NCBI GenBank assembly: GCA_013368325.1
Contig: JAACJK010000166.1
Location: 496,001-560,000 of the forward strand
From: Ephemerocybe angulata
Lineage: Eukaryota; Basidiomycota; Agaricomycetes; Agaricales; Psathyrellaceae
Direction of reading: 5' to 3'
Length of the DNA stretch: 64,000 nt
Shown: one piece after another, positions 1-11,820 of the stretch
Layout: every line of letters starts with the position of its first letter
How positions within the stretch are numbered: the first letter of the stretch is position 1
Made by a program: the position numbers and the translations under genes
Notes under the pieces: generated by a model
The model's database searches: none
What the model was told of the DNA's origin: nothing
What the model saw: only the letters and a program-made list of their open reading frames with translations

Positions 1-363
1 AAACCCCTTGGTGCTCTTCATCTGGTGTAACTCTGTCGCAAGTCGTTTCGCAAGTACCTTGGCCGCTGTTGCATTGAGGGGTCCGATATTCTTGTACTCG
101 CCGATCCAGAATGGCTTTCCATCGTCGAAAGTGCTGAATGCATATAGATGCGGGGCCAAACCAGGGGCGGCTTCCTCCATATCCTTCAGCGCTTCCGCCT
201 CGCCTGCATATTGCTCCTTTTCACCGGCGGTCCCCTCCTTGACAAAGTAGGTACGGCCTGACGAGGAATAAATCTTCGGCAAAGTCCCTGTGTAGTCCTC
301 ACCGGGTTCTATCTTGTCGAGCTGTTCCTTGAGCTGCTGAGATAGATGGCTGTTCGACCTCAT
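1..363 (-). CDS. Fructosamine/ketosamine-3-kinase family protein (N-terminal part, runs off the left edge)
   Basis: The first 121 residues read without interruption from an ATG at 361-363 to the window edge. The pattern fits the aminoglycoside-phosphotransferase-like fructosamine kinase family (Fructosamin_kin): a YFVKEG strand with the ATP-binding lysine, a GEAEALKDMEE helix with the partner glutamate, an APHLYAF segment, PFWIGEY at the hinge, then an LATELHQM helix. Family members phosphorylate ketosamines on glycated proteins so that the sugar falls off. Full proteins are about 290 residues, so the catalytic loop lies outside the window. No intron is seen in the visible part. The assignment to family is good; the substrate is inferred from the family only. 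Confidence 0.75.
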   Translation of the reverse strand, partial: MRSNSHLSQQLKEQLDKIEPGEDYTGTLPKIYSSSGRTYFVKEGTAGEKEQYAGEAEALKDMEEAAPGLAPHLYAFSTFDDGKPFWIGEYKNIGPLNATAAKVLAKRLATELHQMKSTKGF

Positions 364-495
364 TTTGTCAGTGACTGATGACGTCACCGCAGCGTTGCGA
401 TTGAGGTGACAACCCGAGCTGGGGAAATCTGTGAACCAAACAATCGTATCAATTGAGGTAACTACTGATATCGAAGCTACATCACGGTGAGATTT

Positions 496-2565
496 CTAAG
501 TATCCTTCTCGGTTCCTGCCTTAGCGGCGCTTGTGACTTCCTGGTTAAGCGCCCGTTCCCGGGCGGCGCGCTTTTGACGAAACCGAGGACCTAGTTTGAT
601 CTCAAGGTAGATTAGGGGTACCGCCAAGAGAGTCAGGAAGCACAGTATGACATAGGTCCACCCCAGCCCAATGCCATTTATGATAGGCTGTATCACCGAT
701 ACGACCACGGCTGCCAGGGTGCACCGTAAGAGGTTGTTCTGAGGGAAATTCAGAGCGGTAGAAGGCGCAAACGAATGTTAGCGACGTACACATGCAGTGA
801 TGGAGGAGCTTTGCTTTGGGAAGAGGTCGATCATCAGAGTGGAAGATGAATTCATAGCAACCATCGACAGGTAACCAACTGTAGAGAGGTCAGGAGAGAA
901 GGGCGCAGACAGTCGAGAACCCTCACTGATGAAATGCAGGATCAAAGGCGCTGCAATAGTAACCGGGCGCTGCAAGGTCCAGCCGTAGCCGCCAACACAC
1001 CCAGCAAAAATAATCATTGCAGGTGGCAGCAGCCTCATACGGGCCTACGTGAAGTAAACGAGTTAGGAGGCGAAGCTAGAACCAGGATGCTGAATGAATA
1101 CCTTTTCAATTGGAAATGCCTCTCCTTCACTCTTTGACCTGGTTAGGGATCCATCGACCTGCCCAACAGGTGATAGTCTCTTGAAGCGTTGGTACTCTTG
1201 GTCGAGGACCCACCCGTTGAGACCACTACCGGCAACCATTCCTCCTCCATAGGCTAGGAAGCATACGCCGATGGTAGTCTGAGTTAGAAACGGGTATGCA
1301 ACCTCGAATGTAGTGGATATCGTTGTGATAACACCATACATTACGCTGTTCGTTATCGCGTTGAAACCAAGGAGAAGGAGGATGTCAACATGCGCGAATA
1401 GGCGAAATGGATTTCCAGAAACTTTTTTGACCTGAGACTCAACCCTGCTCCCAGTAGGTTTGTGCCTGGGAATGAAAGGTAGGATAGGGCGATAGAACCT
1501 TGGGGGTGCGATACTCCCATTTCCTACAAGGGCACGAAGCGTCTCTGGGAACACCCTACCAGCAGTAGTCAGTCAGGAGGAACATGATAGGCAACTCTAC
1601 AGCACTTACAAAAGCATAATCACCAAGCATACTGCGCTTGCGATCATAAGAAACCAAAACAAAGCTCTGAAAGTCCCGAAACTTCTTCAACCTCCATTGG
1701 CTATAGGTGTATTGCAGCAGTGGCGTACCTCCATCCAAGCGAGTCGGATATGGCTCCGCCGATAACGGGACCGATGACGGGACCAACCTGAGTTCGGGAT
1801 GAGTACAGTCAGAGGTATTCTAAACGCATAGTCGTGCCCACCATTGGCCCAAGGGTGAAAATCCCAAAGAAGCCCCCTCGTTCCTCTCGGGTCGATATAT
1901 CACCTATAACCCCAGCACCTAGCAATATTCGTTAAAAACTTTATAGTTGCAAGAAAGGTTGAGCCATTTACCGATGGCGATGGTGCTGGCCGACCCTGCT
2001 GCTTGGAGGCATCGAAGCACCATCAACGCCCAATATGCAGAAGTGGGCACCAGGGCCAAGCCTACATTTGATAGACAAAGAACAATTAGACAGCCCGCAT
2101 AGCAAGGTCTTCTGCCATATTTATCCGCTAATGGCCCCCAGAACATGGGTGCCACGCCTTGCATGATCATGTAAACGGTAACCTTATTCAGAGAGTCAGA
2201 TTAACTCGGTCCCGGGTCAGCCAACGGTACCCGTACCGTCAAGTTAACCAGCTCAACCGACTTATGGAAGTCACGAGAAAGCGTTGGGATAGCAGGAAAA
2301 TAGATGTTTGCGGTTAATGGGCTGGGTAAAGCTATCAGTAAGCCATATTTTAACAGGCTAGCGTTAAAACTTGCCTGAAGAGCCCAGCTAGTGCAGTTAA
2401 GCAGACGATGATCCATTTCTCTGATCTAGAGAAAATGCTATAAGGCACATCAGGTTGGTTGTCCGCAACTTTGGTATTCGGATGTTTTTTCGAGTTGCTA
2501 GCTTCCAGTGTCTCATTAGGAGGAATGTTAGCCTGGCAGTTCGATTGCTCAGGCGAGTGTTCCAT
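496..2565 (-). CDS. MFS transporter, DHA1 (drug:H+ antiporter) family
   Basis: A multi-exon major facilitator transporter of the plasma membrane. After a hydrophilic N-terminus, the first transmembrane region reads AGLFSPLTANIYFPAIPTLS, typical of the fungal QDR/DHA1 group. Motif A follows as GPLADKYGRRP in the loop between helices 2 and 3, then RCLQAAGSAS and GDISTREERGGFFG before helix 5, GPVIGPVIGGAI with the antiporter-type motif C, and GWRALFWFLMIASAVCL. The second half and a basic C-terminal tail complete the protein. All joins I checked stay in frame, so the gene looks intact. The first intron (2322-2374) has a GC-AG boundary. Substrate cannot be read from sequence; relatives export drugs, polyamines or organic acids. 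Confidence 0.85.
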
Positions 2566-2713
2566 CAGTGCGAGGCGAGGTGGGGGCCCAAAGGTGCTTC
2601 TAAACGTTGTCTAAAGGTATTTATATGCATTGGTGGCTCAGATAGCAGCCGGCGTCCGGATCCAGGGTTCGCGCATCGGCATGGCAAGCCGAACATACGG
2701 TGGTTATTTACGC

Positions 2714-3941
2714 TCATTCGAGATAAGCAGGTAGGATACCATAGAGAGGCGTCAGTCCTTGGAAACAGCGCTTCCTGAGGAATATTTCAAAGCTTATTTC
2801 GTTGGGCCCGAAGTTGGTGTTGACAACGTTGTCAAGGCGAAGCTGTTTTACCTGTGAAGAGAAGAGAAATGGTGTCTCAGAACCGACGACGTCATCGCAG
2901 AACGGTGTTACAAATGACTGATGTTTTAAGCGCTCACCTGGTCTCTCGTGATGGTGAATAGGTTGTTGGGCAGTCTCTCCAACATAGACGCCTGAAGCAT
3001 GCCCACCCAGAAAGGTAGTGACACGATTGGCCGACGACGGTAGGTATACTTGAGGACAGTTTCCATGAGCTCACGGTAGGTTAGAACTAGAGAGCCGGGC
3101 GAGTTAGAAGGGCCAAATACTTCAGAGTCCTGGAATCGATCTCACCGCGAGGGCCACCAGCCTCCATGATTTTCCCTGAAACGAGCTGCTCGACTTCAGG
3201 GTCACATCTACACATCACTTCTACCGCCCTCGCAATGTCGTCCACGTAGATGGGTTGGAACTTTGATAGACCTCCTCCGAATACTGGTAGGAATGGAAGG
3301 TATTTGGACAGTTTGGCAAGTCTCTATGTAAAGTCAGATAAAAGCGCGAGTCATCCTCTCCCAGGAACTACACACATTAAAGAACTCGTCCTCGGGGCCA
3401 AACACAAGGCTTGGGCGAATAATTGTGGCGTCGGGGTGTACCGAGCGAACACCTGCCTCACCCAGGCCTTTTGACCACGCATAGGGGATGTCGCTTGAAG
3501 GATCCGCACCTATAGCACTGAAATGGATGAGGCGGGCGCCAGCCTCTTTTGCGGCTTTAGCAACATTTTCTGCTCCCCGCCATTGTACTGCCTCAAAGTG
3601 TGATGGAGTACCATGCAGGACGCCGACAAGAGAGATAACGGTGTGGGCGCCTTCGAATGCGGGGGCTAGCGTCGCTGGTTTGGTGATGTCCAGTGGGACA
3701 GCGCGTAGTTTTGAGCTGACCTCGGGAAGGTCCCTTCCCAATGTTCGAAGTAATGGTTCTGGGTTTCTAGAAGAAATTTGGACAATCCTGTCCCCGGTTT
3801 TCTTGTATGGTGACGCTAGGTTCCGCGCAATGTGCTTTCCTTGAACTCAATCTTGAACATCCGTTCGAAGCGGCTTGAATTTTGAAGCATGGACTCACCG
3901 AGAAACCCAGCACCGCACACCACAATCTTCTGCTGCGACAT
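2714..3941 (-). CDS. NAD(P)-binding protein of the NDUFA9 (complex I 40-kDa) / Coq11 family
   Basis: An atypical short-chain dehydrogenase, likely mitochondrial. It opens with the Rossmann motif GAGFLGKHIARNLA (split by an intron), then LDITKPATLAPAFEGAHTVI, a HFSAIGAD strand in place of a catalytic Tyr/Lys pair, IIRPSLVFGPEDEFFN and the signature LPVFGGGLSKFQPIYVDDIA. The C-terminal part (LFTITRDQVKQLRLDNVV) matches the NDUFA9 tail. Members are either an accessory subunit of respiratory complex I or Coq11 of the coenzyme Q synthome; the sequence resembles the NDUFA9 group more. The start at 3941 gives almost no presequence, which is unusual for an imported subunit. At least four exons; the last ends in ILPAYLE. 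Alternative: a general NmrA/epimerase-like protein. Confidence 0.8.
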
Positions 3942-4169
3942 GCTCAAGGTCTTTATATCGAACTGAACGACAATGAAAACTCGGAAATATAGAGAATGTT
4001 CGAGGTAAAGGTTCGTGAGATACCTGGGTTGGCCAAGTTTGAATGATGTAATATCGAGGAAGCACTTGTGGTAGACAGGCTTACAAGTACCGACAGAAAA
4101 AATCCATAACAAGTACCAAAGGCAGAACATGGATGGCAAAGAAGTACATAGTATTCTTCACTGTGCATG

Positions 4170-5970
4170 CTATGTATCGAAATCAGGTATTGTACTATTC
4201 GCGTCTCCGACGATGACAAGTCCGTCGTCTGATGCTTTAGTCCGTCGTTTCTTCGTCGGCGCCGCAGCAACCGGTTCGCTGGGTTCTTCCTCCGTTGGCG
4301 GCGGTACGGCGGGTGTTGAAGGGGCTCTTATCTCAGGGGTAGGCCCAGAGAAATCCTTGCCAGTCATTAAAGACAGATACGCGATGTCTACGGGACCGTG
4401 TTTAGAAACCAATTACTTCCACAATGCAAGCGAAGACTAACCTGGGGCTGTTCTACTGTTCAAACAATGGTTGATCCTTACAGGATTTCGTTTATCTTCC
4501 GTCTTGAACTTGTTCTTGCACGACTTCCTGTCGCGGCCGGGGAGCATATAGGCTATCAACTCGTAATTCTCTCCGTATTGTGTGAGTGCCTAAAGAAAGG
4601 TCAACATTCAAGTAGGCAGAAAAGCAGGGGAGATCGCACATCATAGAATAGTTCGGTTTCCTCTGCGCTCCAGCGCGAACCGCGGAATCGTTTGGAATAA
4701 GTCCCAGAATTAACAAACTTGCTTGTATCGGATTCCGTCACATGGGTATAGGCCGCCGTTTCATCTGTCTCTTCACGATTGACGACCAACGATTCCTCGT
4801 CAATGATAGTTTCGCCGTTAGGTCCTATTCGAACCTGAACGTTGAATCGACTGGTCGCGAGATCCTGCGTATAGTCGAAATCAGGGTTCGATGCATCAGC
4901 ATTAGCGCCGGCGGAATCGTTGCTGGATGATGGTGTTATTGTCGAAGGTGTTGGGACAACCCCACTTTCTTCAAGCAACTCGGCCTCCTGCTCTGTCTTG
5001 CCGTACTTTCGTGCCTCCATGAGCGCCCGCATGCGAGCACGCTTGTCTCTATTCTGTTTCTTCCAAATAGCGTGGTTGTTCAGCACTTCGACAGCTTTAC
5101 TGCTGACCCTTCCCTGGCCAGTGTCACTACAAAGAGAAGCCATAGTGACAACGGTTGGGTCAAGGTCTTCCCCAGGATCGGCTTCAGGGTCATATGGAGG
5201 AAGGGACGGAGCGCGAGACCGTCTTCCACGACCACCTTTAGTTTTGGATGAAGTCGAAGAAGCATCGTCGTCTTCTTCGGGGGTGGCAGCAGTGGCAGTT
5301 GTTGAGCGTTTGCGTTTCCTGGCCTTGGGTTTCCCCTCAGACGATGGTTCCTCCTCGGCAGAGGGCACAACAGCAGCTGCGGAGTTGTGAGGCTCAGAGT
5401 TCGAAGCAGAATCAGGCGAAGGCTCAGTCCCCAGGGTCACTACTGGCTGTGAAACAGTAGTGCTCGGGGCAGGGGCAGATGGTCGTAGACTTGGAGGACG
5501 AGGAATCCCTATTGCGATTGGGGTTGCGGTAGCTCGTGAAGGCGCAGAAAGAGCAACCCCTTGTGTGTTTTGGCTTGATTTCGGTGCAGCGGAAGTCAGC
5601 GACGGCGGTCTCTGCTCTTTCTGGGTCGGCGGAGAGATCGGAGAAGAAGAAAATGGCCCCGGGGGGTGAGCAGCTTCCCCAACAGCTGGTACGGGAGGCG
5701 CTGCTTGAGAAGGGCTCGAGTCCACTCCGTTGGCAGCAGGAGCTGAATGCTGTATTGATTGCTGGTGAGAGGGCGGGGGTACCGTGGACTTGTTCGCTGG
5801 ATGTTCCGTCGGTCCATCGAGAATGACAGAAGCCTGTCTCGATGCCGTCCCTGGTGCCTGTCGAGGTCGACCCTTCGTTATTGGCTTGAAGATAGCGCCT
5901 CCCTTTTCTGTACGATTTTTAGCCTCGAAGCCATGGTCTCTGCAGTGCAGGACTTACGGACTCTGCTCAT
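4170..5970 (-). CDS. BDP1: Transcription factor TFIIIB subunit B'' (BDP1)
   Basis: Subunit of TFIIIB, which places RNA polymerase III on tRNA, 5S and U6 genes. The start at 5970 gives exon 1 MSRV, spliced to QKGGAIFKPITKGRPR, the conserved basic N-terminal stretch of BDP1. A long Ser/Pro/Ala-rich region follows with a KARKRKR nuclear signal. The diagnostic part is the extended SANT domain: FRGSRWSAEETELFY, then an exon in another frame with ALTQYGENYELIAYMLPGR and RKSCKNKFKTEDKRNP. The C-terminus ends at VIVGDANSTIPDFDT. Around 550-600 residues, similar to other fungal BDP1 proteins. It shares a short divergent promoter with the gene starting near 6181. Confidence 0.9.
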
Positions 5971-6180
5971 GATGGACAAGAACAAGCGTGAAATTGGAAT
6001 TTCGAATACTTGACGCGCTGATTGGCTTTAGTGAACTCGTGACTTCGTCGTTCCATTTCTTCTTTGCTATCCCCATTTTGACTCACTGTCCGGCACGCGT
6101 CGCGGGGAACCCTGGCAGACCTCAAGCCACTTCCATCTTACAACTTCAAGTATCACCGGCCCTCTCAGATCTGAATGAAA
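5971..6180. promoter_or_regulatory. Divergent intergenic region between BDP1 and the gene to its right
   Basis: About 210 bp between the BDP1 start codon and the presumed start of the plus-strand gene. It must hold both promoters. No TATA box or repeated motif was recognised. Confidence 0.4.
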
Positions 6181-8258
6181 TGGCTACCCGCAAAGCGCCA
6201 GATATAATCTTGCCTGTTGGTGCGAAAGAAGGATGGGATACACAAGTAATGGATGACCACCAAGGCAGCCTACGGAGCGTCGCAGAGAGGTGAGATGCAG
6301 AGCGTCAAGAGTGTAAGAACTGTTCTGGTGCTGAAGCTCGCTGTCCCCAAGTCACATCCTGCTCGAGAGTCTCAGACAATGTATGTTGAGTACCCTTGTC
6401 GTCGGGAAGTGTTCAAGATTGAAAAAAACAACAGCTAGGAGAAACTGGATTTATCATACATTCCCAAAGTTTTCCAGCAGAGCCCGAGCCAGCCCATCGA
6501 AGGGTTCCCCCGACCAGACATGCCATTTTCTCGGACGTTGCGACATGGAAATTGGGCCTCATACCTTTGGGGAGACAAGCTTCTACGAGGTCCATTACCT
6601 CCCTTCAAACGTAACCCGCCGAGATTTAGCCAGTTCATCAGCCCTCTCCTCCACTCAAACAAACGGCATGGAACTTACAACCTGCAGGCTTAATACCAGT
6701 CATCTCGCACCACCAATCCCATCTTCCGTTAGTGGACAAATGATATCCAAAGTCATTGGAGCCGCATCGACGAATCCAGCATTAGCCACCTTGCTGCGGC
6801 AGTACATACAGACAGGTTCCGTGACCCCAGAGGAGGGGCGCCAATTGGGTGAAATGGTTTGTTCTGCTTTTGCTTCTGACGATCCAGAGGCCGTGCATCT
6901 CCCACCGCTTCCAGCGCCTTCGCAGGTTACAAACGGCTCACTTCCTGTGAAACCGTTCGATTTGGTGATCACGTTCAAAGAGGCACCAGATGACCGCTGG
7001 CGCCTCCCTCGTGAGGCTGCCGTCTTGGACTGGAAGAACGACAAAGACGCTAGCTTGACACTCGCTATCCCTGAAGCCAACCCAATCGCCCATTCTTCAA
7101 CACCCATCACTGAAGCGAGTCCAGAGACAAAAAAACAGGTCGTGTCCATCTTTCTGGAGAACATTCCACCAGATGTCGCAGTTAAGTTGAATCGCTGGAT
7201 TGGTGGGGAAGAAAAGATGAAGGAAAATCGCGCCATTTTAAAAGCCTTGGTGGGTTTGTAGTCGGGAAGGAACTGTGACCTGTTAATTGACCCCCACTTT
7301 CATAGGAGAGACCCAAACGGCTGTACCTGGGATACAACCTACCAGAGGGGAACAAAAAGTTGAAGGAAGTGCAAGCGGTACGGTTTGACCACGGTTTGCA
7401 TGTCTTAATGATTCTGATATGGACCTACAGGTCGCTCAACCATATCCAATGAGAACTCTAAAGCAAGGCCCGACAGCCCCCAGACCTTCTCGTCAGAAGA
7501 AAGTCGTCCAACCTCCGAAGTCCCCTTCCATTGCTCCGGTGCCTCCTGTTCCCACATCCCCCTCCCCTACGCATGCCTCCCCATCTAATCCGCCTCTAGC
7601 TTTAACTCCACTTGCTCAGCAGCAATCAGGTCCCCTCCCAGCCACTCTGGCACCTGCACATACTCAGAACCTTCATGAAGCTTCAGGGTCAACCGAACCA
7701 CAGAACGAACCTTCAGGAGCAACCCAGGCTATTCGTGAGCCTTTCGGGTCAACTGTTGCCCCGGCCCCGAACCCTTATAGTACGATGTGGGGTATTCCGA
7801 TGAGTTACCAAAATACGAACGCGTATTATATTCCACCTCAAGCTCCCCCTCAGTCGCCGAAAAGGAAGCGAGAGCCTACTCCGAAAGTTACCAAACGACC
7901 GAAGCCTTCTTATCCACCGCCCCCAGAAATTCATTGCCTGATTTGCAACGCAAAAGGGGTCCCACTTATCCTCGGAGGACGTGCGTGTCCTGTTTATAAA
8001 AATTCGCATGCTTTCCAATTCACCGATGTCCTTGCTGCTCCAGGCTTTTGCCGTCCATGTGTCGAGTCTGGGGAGGCCAACAAACATCCTGCCTACACAA
8101 TCGCGCCGTACCAACCGCCATTACCCCAGCCGTACATCAACCCGATTGTTTCAAAACCAATGACTACACCAGCCTTCCCCATATCTTCAAATACAGTGCC
8201 TCCGAATCCTCCTGACCGGACGACACCACCTGGTCCAAGCAACACATATCCACGGTGA
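6181..8258 (+). CDS. Unrecognised fungal protein with Pro-rich tail and CxxC pairs; 5' exons uncertain
   Basis: The firm part is an open frame from about 6540 to 7246 joined by two introns to 7431-8258. It contains a helical LATLLRQYIQTGSVTPEEGR segment, a probable folded block with FDLVITFKEAPDDRWRLP, a KLNRWIGGEEKMKENR helix, and PKRLYLGYNLPEGNKKL. A Pro/Ser-rich linker with PKRKREPTPK (likely nuclear signal) follows, then a putative zinc site CLIC...CRPC. The layout (helix, DLV.F block, CxxC tail) suggests a nuclear DNA- or chromatin-associated protein, but I cannot name the family. The 5' end is unresolved: 6181 is the first plausible ATG, and a Cys-rich run C-x2-C-x6-C-x5-C sits at 6312-6362 in a frame I could not join cleanly. 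Confidence 0.5.
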
Positions 8259-8351
8259 AGTTGAGTGTTGTAGTACAGGCTTCTTTACCAGGGTGATATA
8301 TACACATAACTTATAGTCTACAAATGAGGAGCGGTGTACGAATAAATTGAG

Positions 8352-11300
8352 TCATTGGAAAACATTGATGAGCCAGCCGGTCCACCAAGTGATGATACCA
8401 AGCTGCATGACGACGACAGAGAACTCGAACAAAACAGCAATCCACTGGATCAAGATACCTACCCAGAAGAAGGGAAGGGCAGTCCATCGAACACTGTCAT
8501 ACGGGATCCACTGAAGCCGATAACTGACGGACGATGTAATGGCCGCTCGAATTTGAAGAAATGTGATGCCGATGGAGAGGAGGAAGAAGAGGATAAACCC
8601 GAGCCAGTGGCGCAACGAGCGACGCGGGATTTCGTGAAGAGGATATCGCTTTGCTTCACCGGTAAATTCGTTCCGGTATAGAGGAATGATAAGGAAGTCC
8701 CGAACGTCTTCACCTATAGTTTTGCCGTAGTTGCGCCAGAAGGGGGTGACGGTATCGAGTAGCAGCGTCAGGGCATCCATACCAAAATCCCATAACTGTT
8801 GGTATTGGTCCCGATAACTCTCCTCCAGGGCGATGATATGTGATAGCTGATATCCTTCGTTAGTCGAGAAATCTCGGGAGACCAAGACGAATGGAAGTAC
8901 CTCTGGATAAACAACAGACGTAGCGGACACCGTCTGGTTGTATTCTGACTTGACATCACGATGTACCGCCTGGACTTTCTGCAGTAATTCCGCCAAGTTC
9001 GTTGCCGTCGTCATTATCTCATCCTTCTCCGTCTCAAGAACGTTCAGCGATTCCACCAGCTGGGATATTGGCGAATCTAGAATGTGAATCGAATCAGATG
9101 GCTCGGAAGGGGGCTGGGACAGGAAAGATTGAAAAATCTCTCTTTGGCGATTTATTCGCTGGTGGATATCCTCGACAGCTCTCCATCCGGTTAGCCTTCG
9201 TGTTGCCCCCGTCACGGCCGCAGGATCGTGGCTGAATGCTTCGACCAACTCTTTGGGCAACGGGAGGTGAGGTATGCCAGGGGTTTTGAGGGCAGACGCT
9301 TGGATAGCGTCGTATTCTCGAACCGCGGCAGATATTCGATTGAGAGTCTGCCTGATCCGTTGGTTGTGCACATTTGCTTCTTCGACCAGTCTACAAAGAG
9401 CTTCAGATTGGAGCTTGAACAGCGACTACAAGCTTGTGCATACCTGGCTCGGGCTTCATATTCACGGTTAATAAGAGTATCATTGTAGCTCGTGTGGCGG
9501 CGAGGGACTTCGGCTGTAGGTTGTGAAACTCGGATACGACGAGGAAGCTTGGCTCGGGAGGTAGATCGAGATGGAAGTGGTGGGGCCAGCCTCTCATTCG
9601 CTGAGGAGTGCTCCAGGTCAGAGGCTTTCGTCGAAGTCGAAGTCGAAAGTTTGATCTGCAGTGGGACGCTGCTTTGCTCGACTTTGTCTTCGGAGTCCTG
9701 GGTAACTATGACCTGAATCTGAGGGCTGGGGTGCTCGGACCTGCTCCGCACCGGAGGCAAATTCTTTGTGAGATCGTGCTCGGAAAGGTCAGAACCAGAG
9801 CCAGGGGCAGAGAGCCCATCCCCTCTAGGATATGGCTGGTGGTATAGCCTCGGGGACACGCTGTTTCGGAATGGACTTTTAGACAGTGGAAGACCAGAGG
9901 GAGACAGGCTCGTAGACGAATCTATGCTGGCTTTCCCTCTCCGAGCGTCGAATATTTCTGCTGAGTCGCGGCGTGGTTCGAAGGAGACAACGTCGGGAGA
10001 TGGCAGATTTGAATTGGGATATGAAGACGAGGGAGACTCGTGAAGTGATGCATCTTCGTGTATTGTGGGCATCGCCGCGATTGTAGACCGTGCTTGAAGA
10101 TACTCTTCCATGGTGAGGGCGGATAAATGCCAAGGACTTCTCTCTTTGTGACCCTTTTCAAGGTGTTTCAGCCACGAAAATGGTTCCGCTTTCTCCATTG
10201 CCTGCTTGACCATAGGATTGACCGTGGACCACCAGTGAGCCACAGCAAGGAAGTGGAATTTCGGGGTTTCATTGGGAGGGGCTAAGTGCTCCGAAAGGAG
10301 TTTATACCGTCGTCCAAGTTGTTCCCGGGTAATTGAGGCTTTCCGCAGTGTTTGTGAGCTACATTGCATTTTGATGTTCTCTAGTTTTCCTGCGTGTGCG
10401 AGGTCAGTCATACGGGTCGGTCTGACCTTCAGTTTCTAGACAAACCTCGGTATAGGTGTTCCTGCTGTTCTGCTAAAGCGTTCAACGGGAGCATCTTGTC
10501 CTTGTCCTTTCTCTTTCCCATTAAAGGCCAACGCTTTTCCGCCTTTTCGTCATCAATTATAGACCCAGTCCAGTCCAACGTCTTTCCGTTGTCTAACGAT
10601 GCCGGGACAGGATGTGGCTGAGTTTCGACGGCTGGGACTCCTGTTGCGGGGCTGAAGTCAAGGTCAGAGGTTGCACTGCCGCTTGCTTTCCTCGGGGGTG
10701 TCGGGGAAGGCGGCGGGGAAGGGAGGGTAGATTGACGTGTCCTCCACGATGCCTGTGATAGTTCGGGAAGAGTTTGGTGCGCTGTGTATTGGGTTGAGGA
10801 AGGACTGGGTTGGTGCGGAGAAGCCGACTGCTCTCTCTTTAACCTGGCCTCCCTTCGAGCCTTTAGCTTCAGTGCGCGTTGCACATCGAGAAGAATGCGA
10901 GGATCTGTGGCATGTCCGGTCCAGCTGATGATGCATTGAGAGCACTGGATCACAAACCTTCGTGCGCTGTGGAACGTATTAGTGACAGGGGTCGTCGCGC
11001 ATTACGGTCAAACACACACATAAGTCGTATTCGTTCGAGAAAGAACTGGTTTCGGGCTCTTGCTCAATGGGTTGGCCTCCAATATCCATGATTCCGGGGC
11101 TCGGGATGCGTCTATGTCGAGGAGGGGGAGAATCCATCACGGAGACGTTGCTTTGTAGGCTTCGCCGCTGACTAGCTTTCTGGGGGTTAAGGGGTGAACC
11201 CCGTCGAATCGGAGGAGTGAAGCCTAGTCCATAAGGCTTCTGCGAATACTCTGGAAATTGGCGTGACTGTCGAGTTGGCGGTGCCTCGAACGGTGACGGA

Positions 11301-11407
11301 GACGGAATCTGCGGACGAATCACAGGACTGCTCGCCAAGGTGGATGAGGAGGGCTCCCGCCGGGCCGTGAAGACGTCCTCCTCCGCACTGAAACCAGAAC
11401 GCTCCAT
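8352..11407 (-). CDS. Large unrecognised membrane-anchored protein with disordered N-terminus
   Basis: Four or more exons join in frame from an ATG at 11407 to a stop at 8352, giving roughly 1,000 residues. The N-terminal third is Ser/Pro/Arg-rich and probably disordered. A segment with VIQCSQCIISWTGHATDPR and a basic helix follows, then KLENIKMQCSSQTLRKAS and a compact region with AVAHWWSTVNPMV and a WHLSALTMEEYLQ helix. The C-terminal 330 residues are helical (VEEANVHNQRIRQTLNRIS; LESLNVLETEKDEI region) and end in two strongly hydrophobic stretches near WLGFILFFLLSIGITFL and PFFWVGILIQWIAVLFEF, so the protein is likely tail-anchored in a membrane by a hairpin. A 53-nt intron near 9360-9440 is needed to keep frame. 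No known domain recognised. Confidence 0.65.
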
Positions 11408-11820
11408 GACATGGACGGTGAGTTAAGGCAAAATCTGAGAAACGAAGGTGGAATACGCTGGAGGAAGCACTGCTGTCGGCCTTCAAGCGTGCAGCGTTTA
11501 GGCCTATCGCTTTCAAATGGGGTTACGGTCCGATCACTCTTCGAACGGGGATGACTCGGCATCTAACCCTGCAGGCTTGTGTTGAGGAAAAGAATGGCTG
11601 AAGTGATTTACTCACTCCACATATACGCCAGCCTTATACAAGGGAAGGTTTAAGACGAAGTATGAATTGAGCACTCAGTGGACATCTTCTTGCACCAATT
11701 AGGGCCCCTTCCCGGTGTATATTGGTAAATTTGTGCTTTAGTGGCCAAAGTAGCTGACCTCGATGTAAACAATTATGTGCAACACACTACCTACAGCCCT
11801 AGTTGCCTTCGAACAGCGCT
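11408..11820. other. Intergenic region, no gene seen
   Basis: About 410 bp between the start of the large membrane protein gene and the SURF1 stop, both on the minus strand. It should contain the promoter of the former and the 3' UTR of the latter. The only open frame overlapping it on the plus strand is short and runs antisense into the last SURF1 exon. Confidence 0.4.

Noticed and set aside
5460..5826. Gly/Ala-rich plus-strand ORFs opposite BDP1
   Set aside because: Mirror images of the Ser/Pro-rich BDP1 linker.
6297..6345. Complete Zn2Cys6 binuclear cluster in the 5' part of the unknown gene
   Set aside because: The needed cysteines fall in two frames too close together for an intron; only a partial cluster is seen.
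8355..8681. Acidic plus-strand ORF opposite the membrane protein gene
   Set aside because: It is the reverse reading of the hydrophobic C-terminus on the minus strand.
9390..9445. Suspected frameshift in the membrane protein gene
   Set aside because: A canonical 53-nt GT-AG intron, from after ARA to before LVEEANVHNQR, restores the frame.
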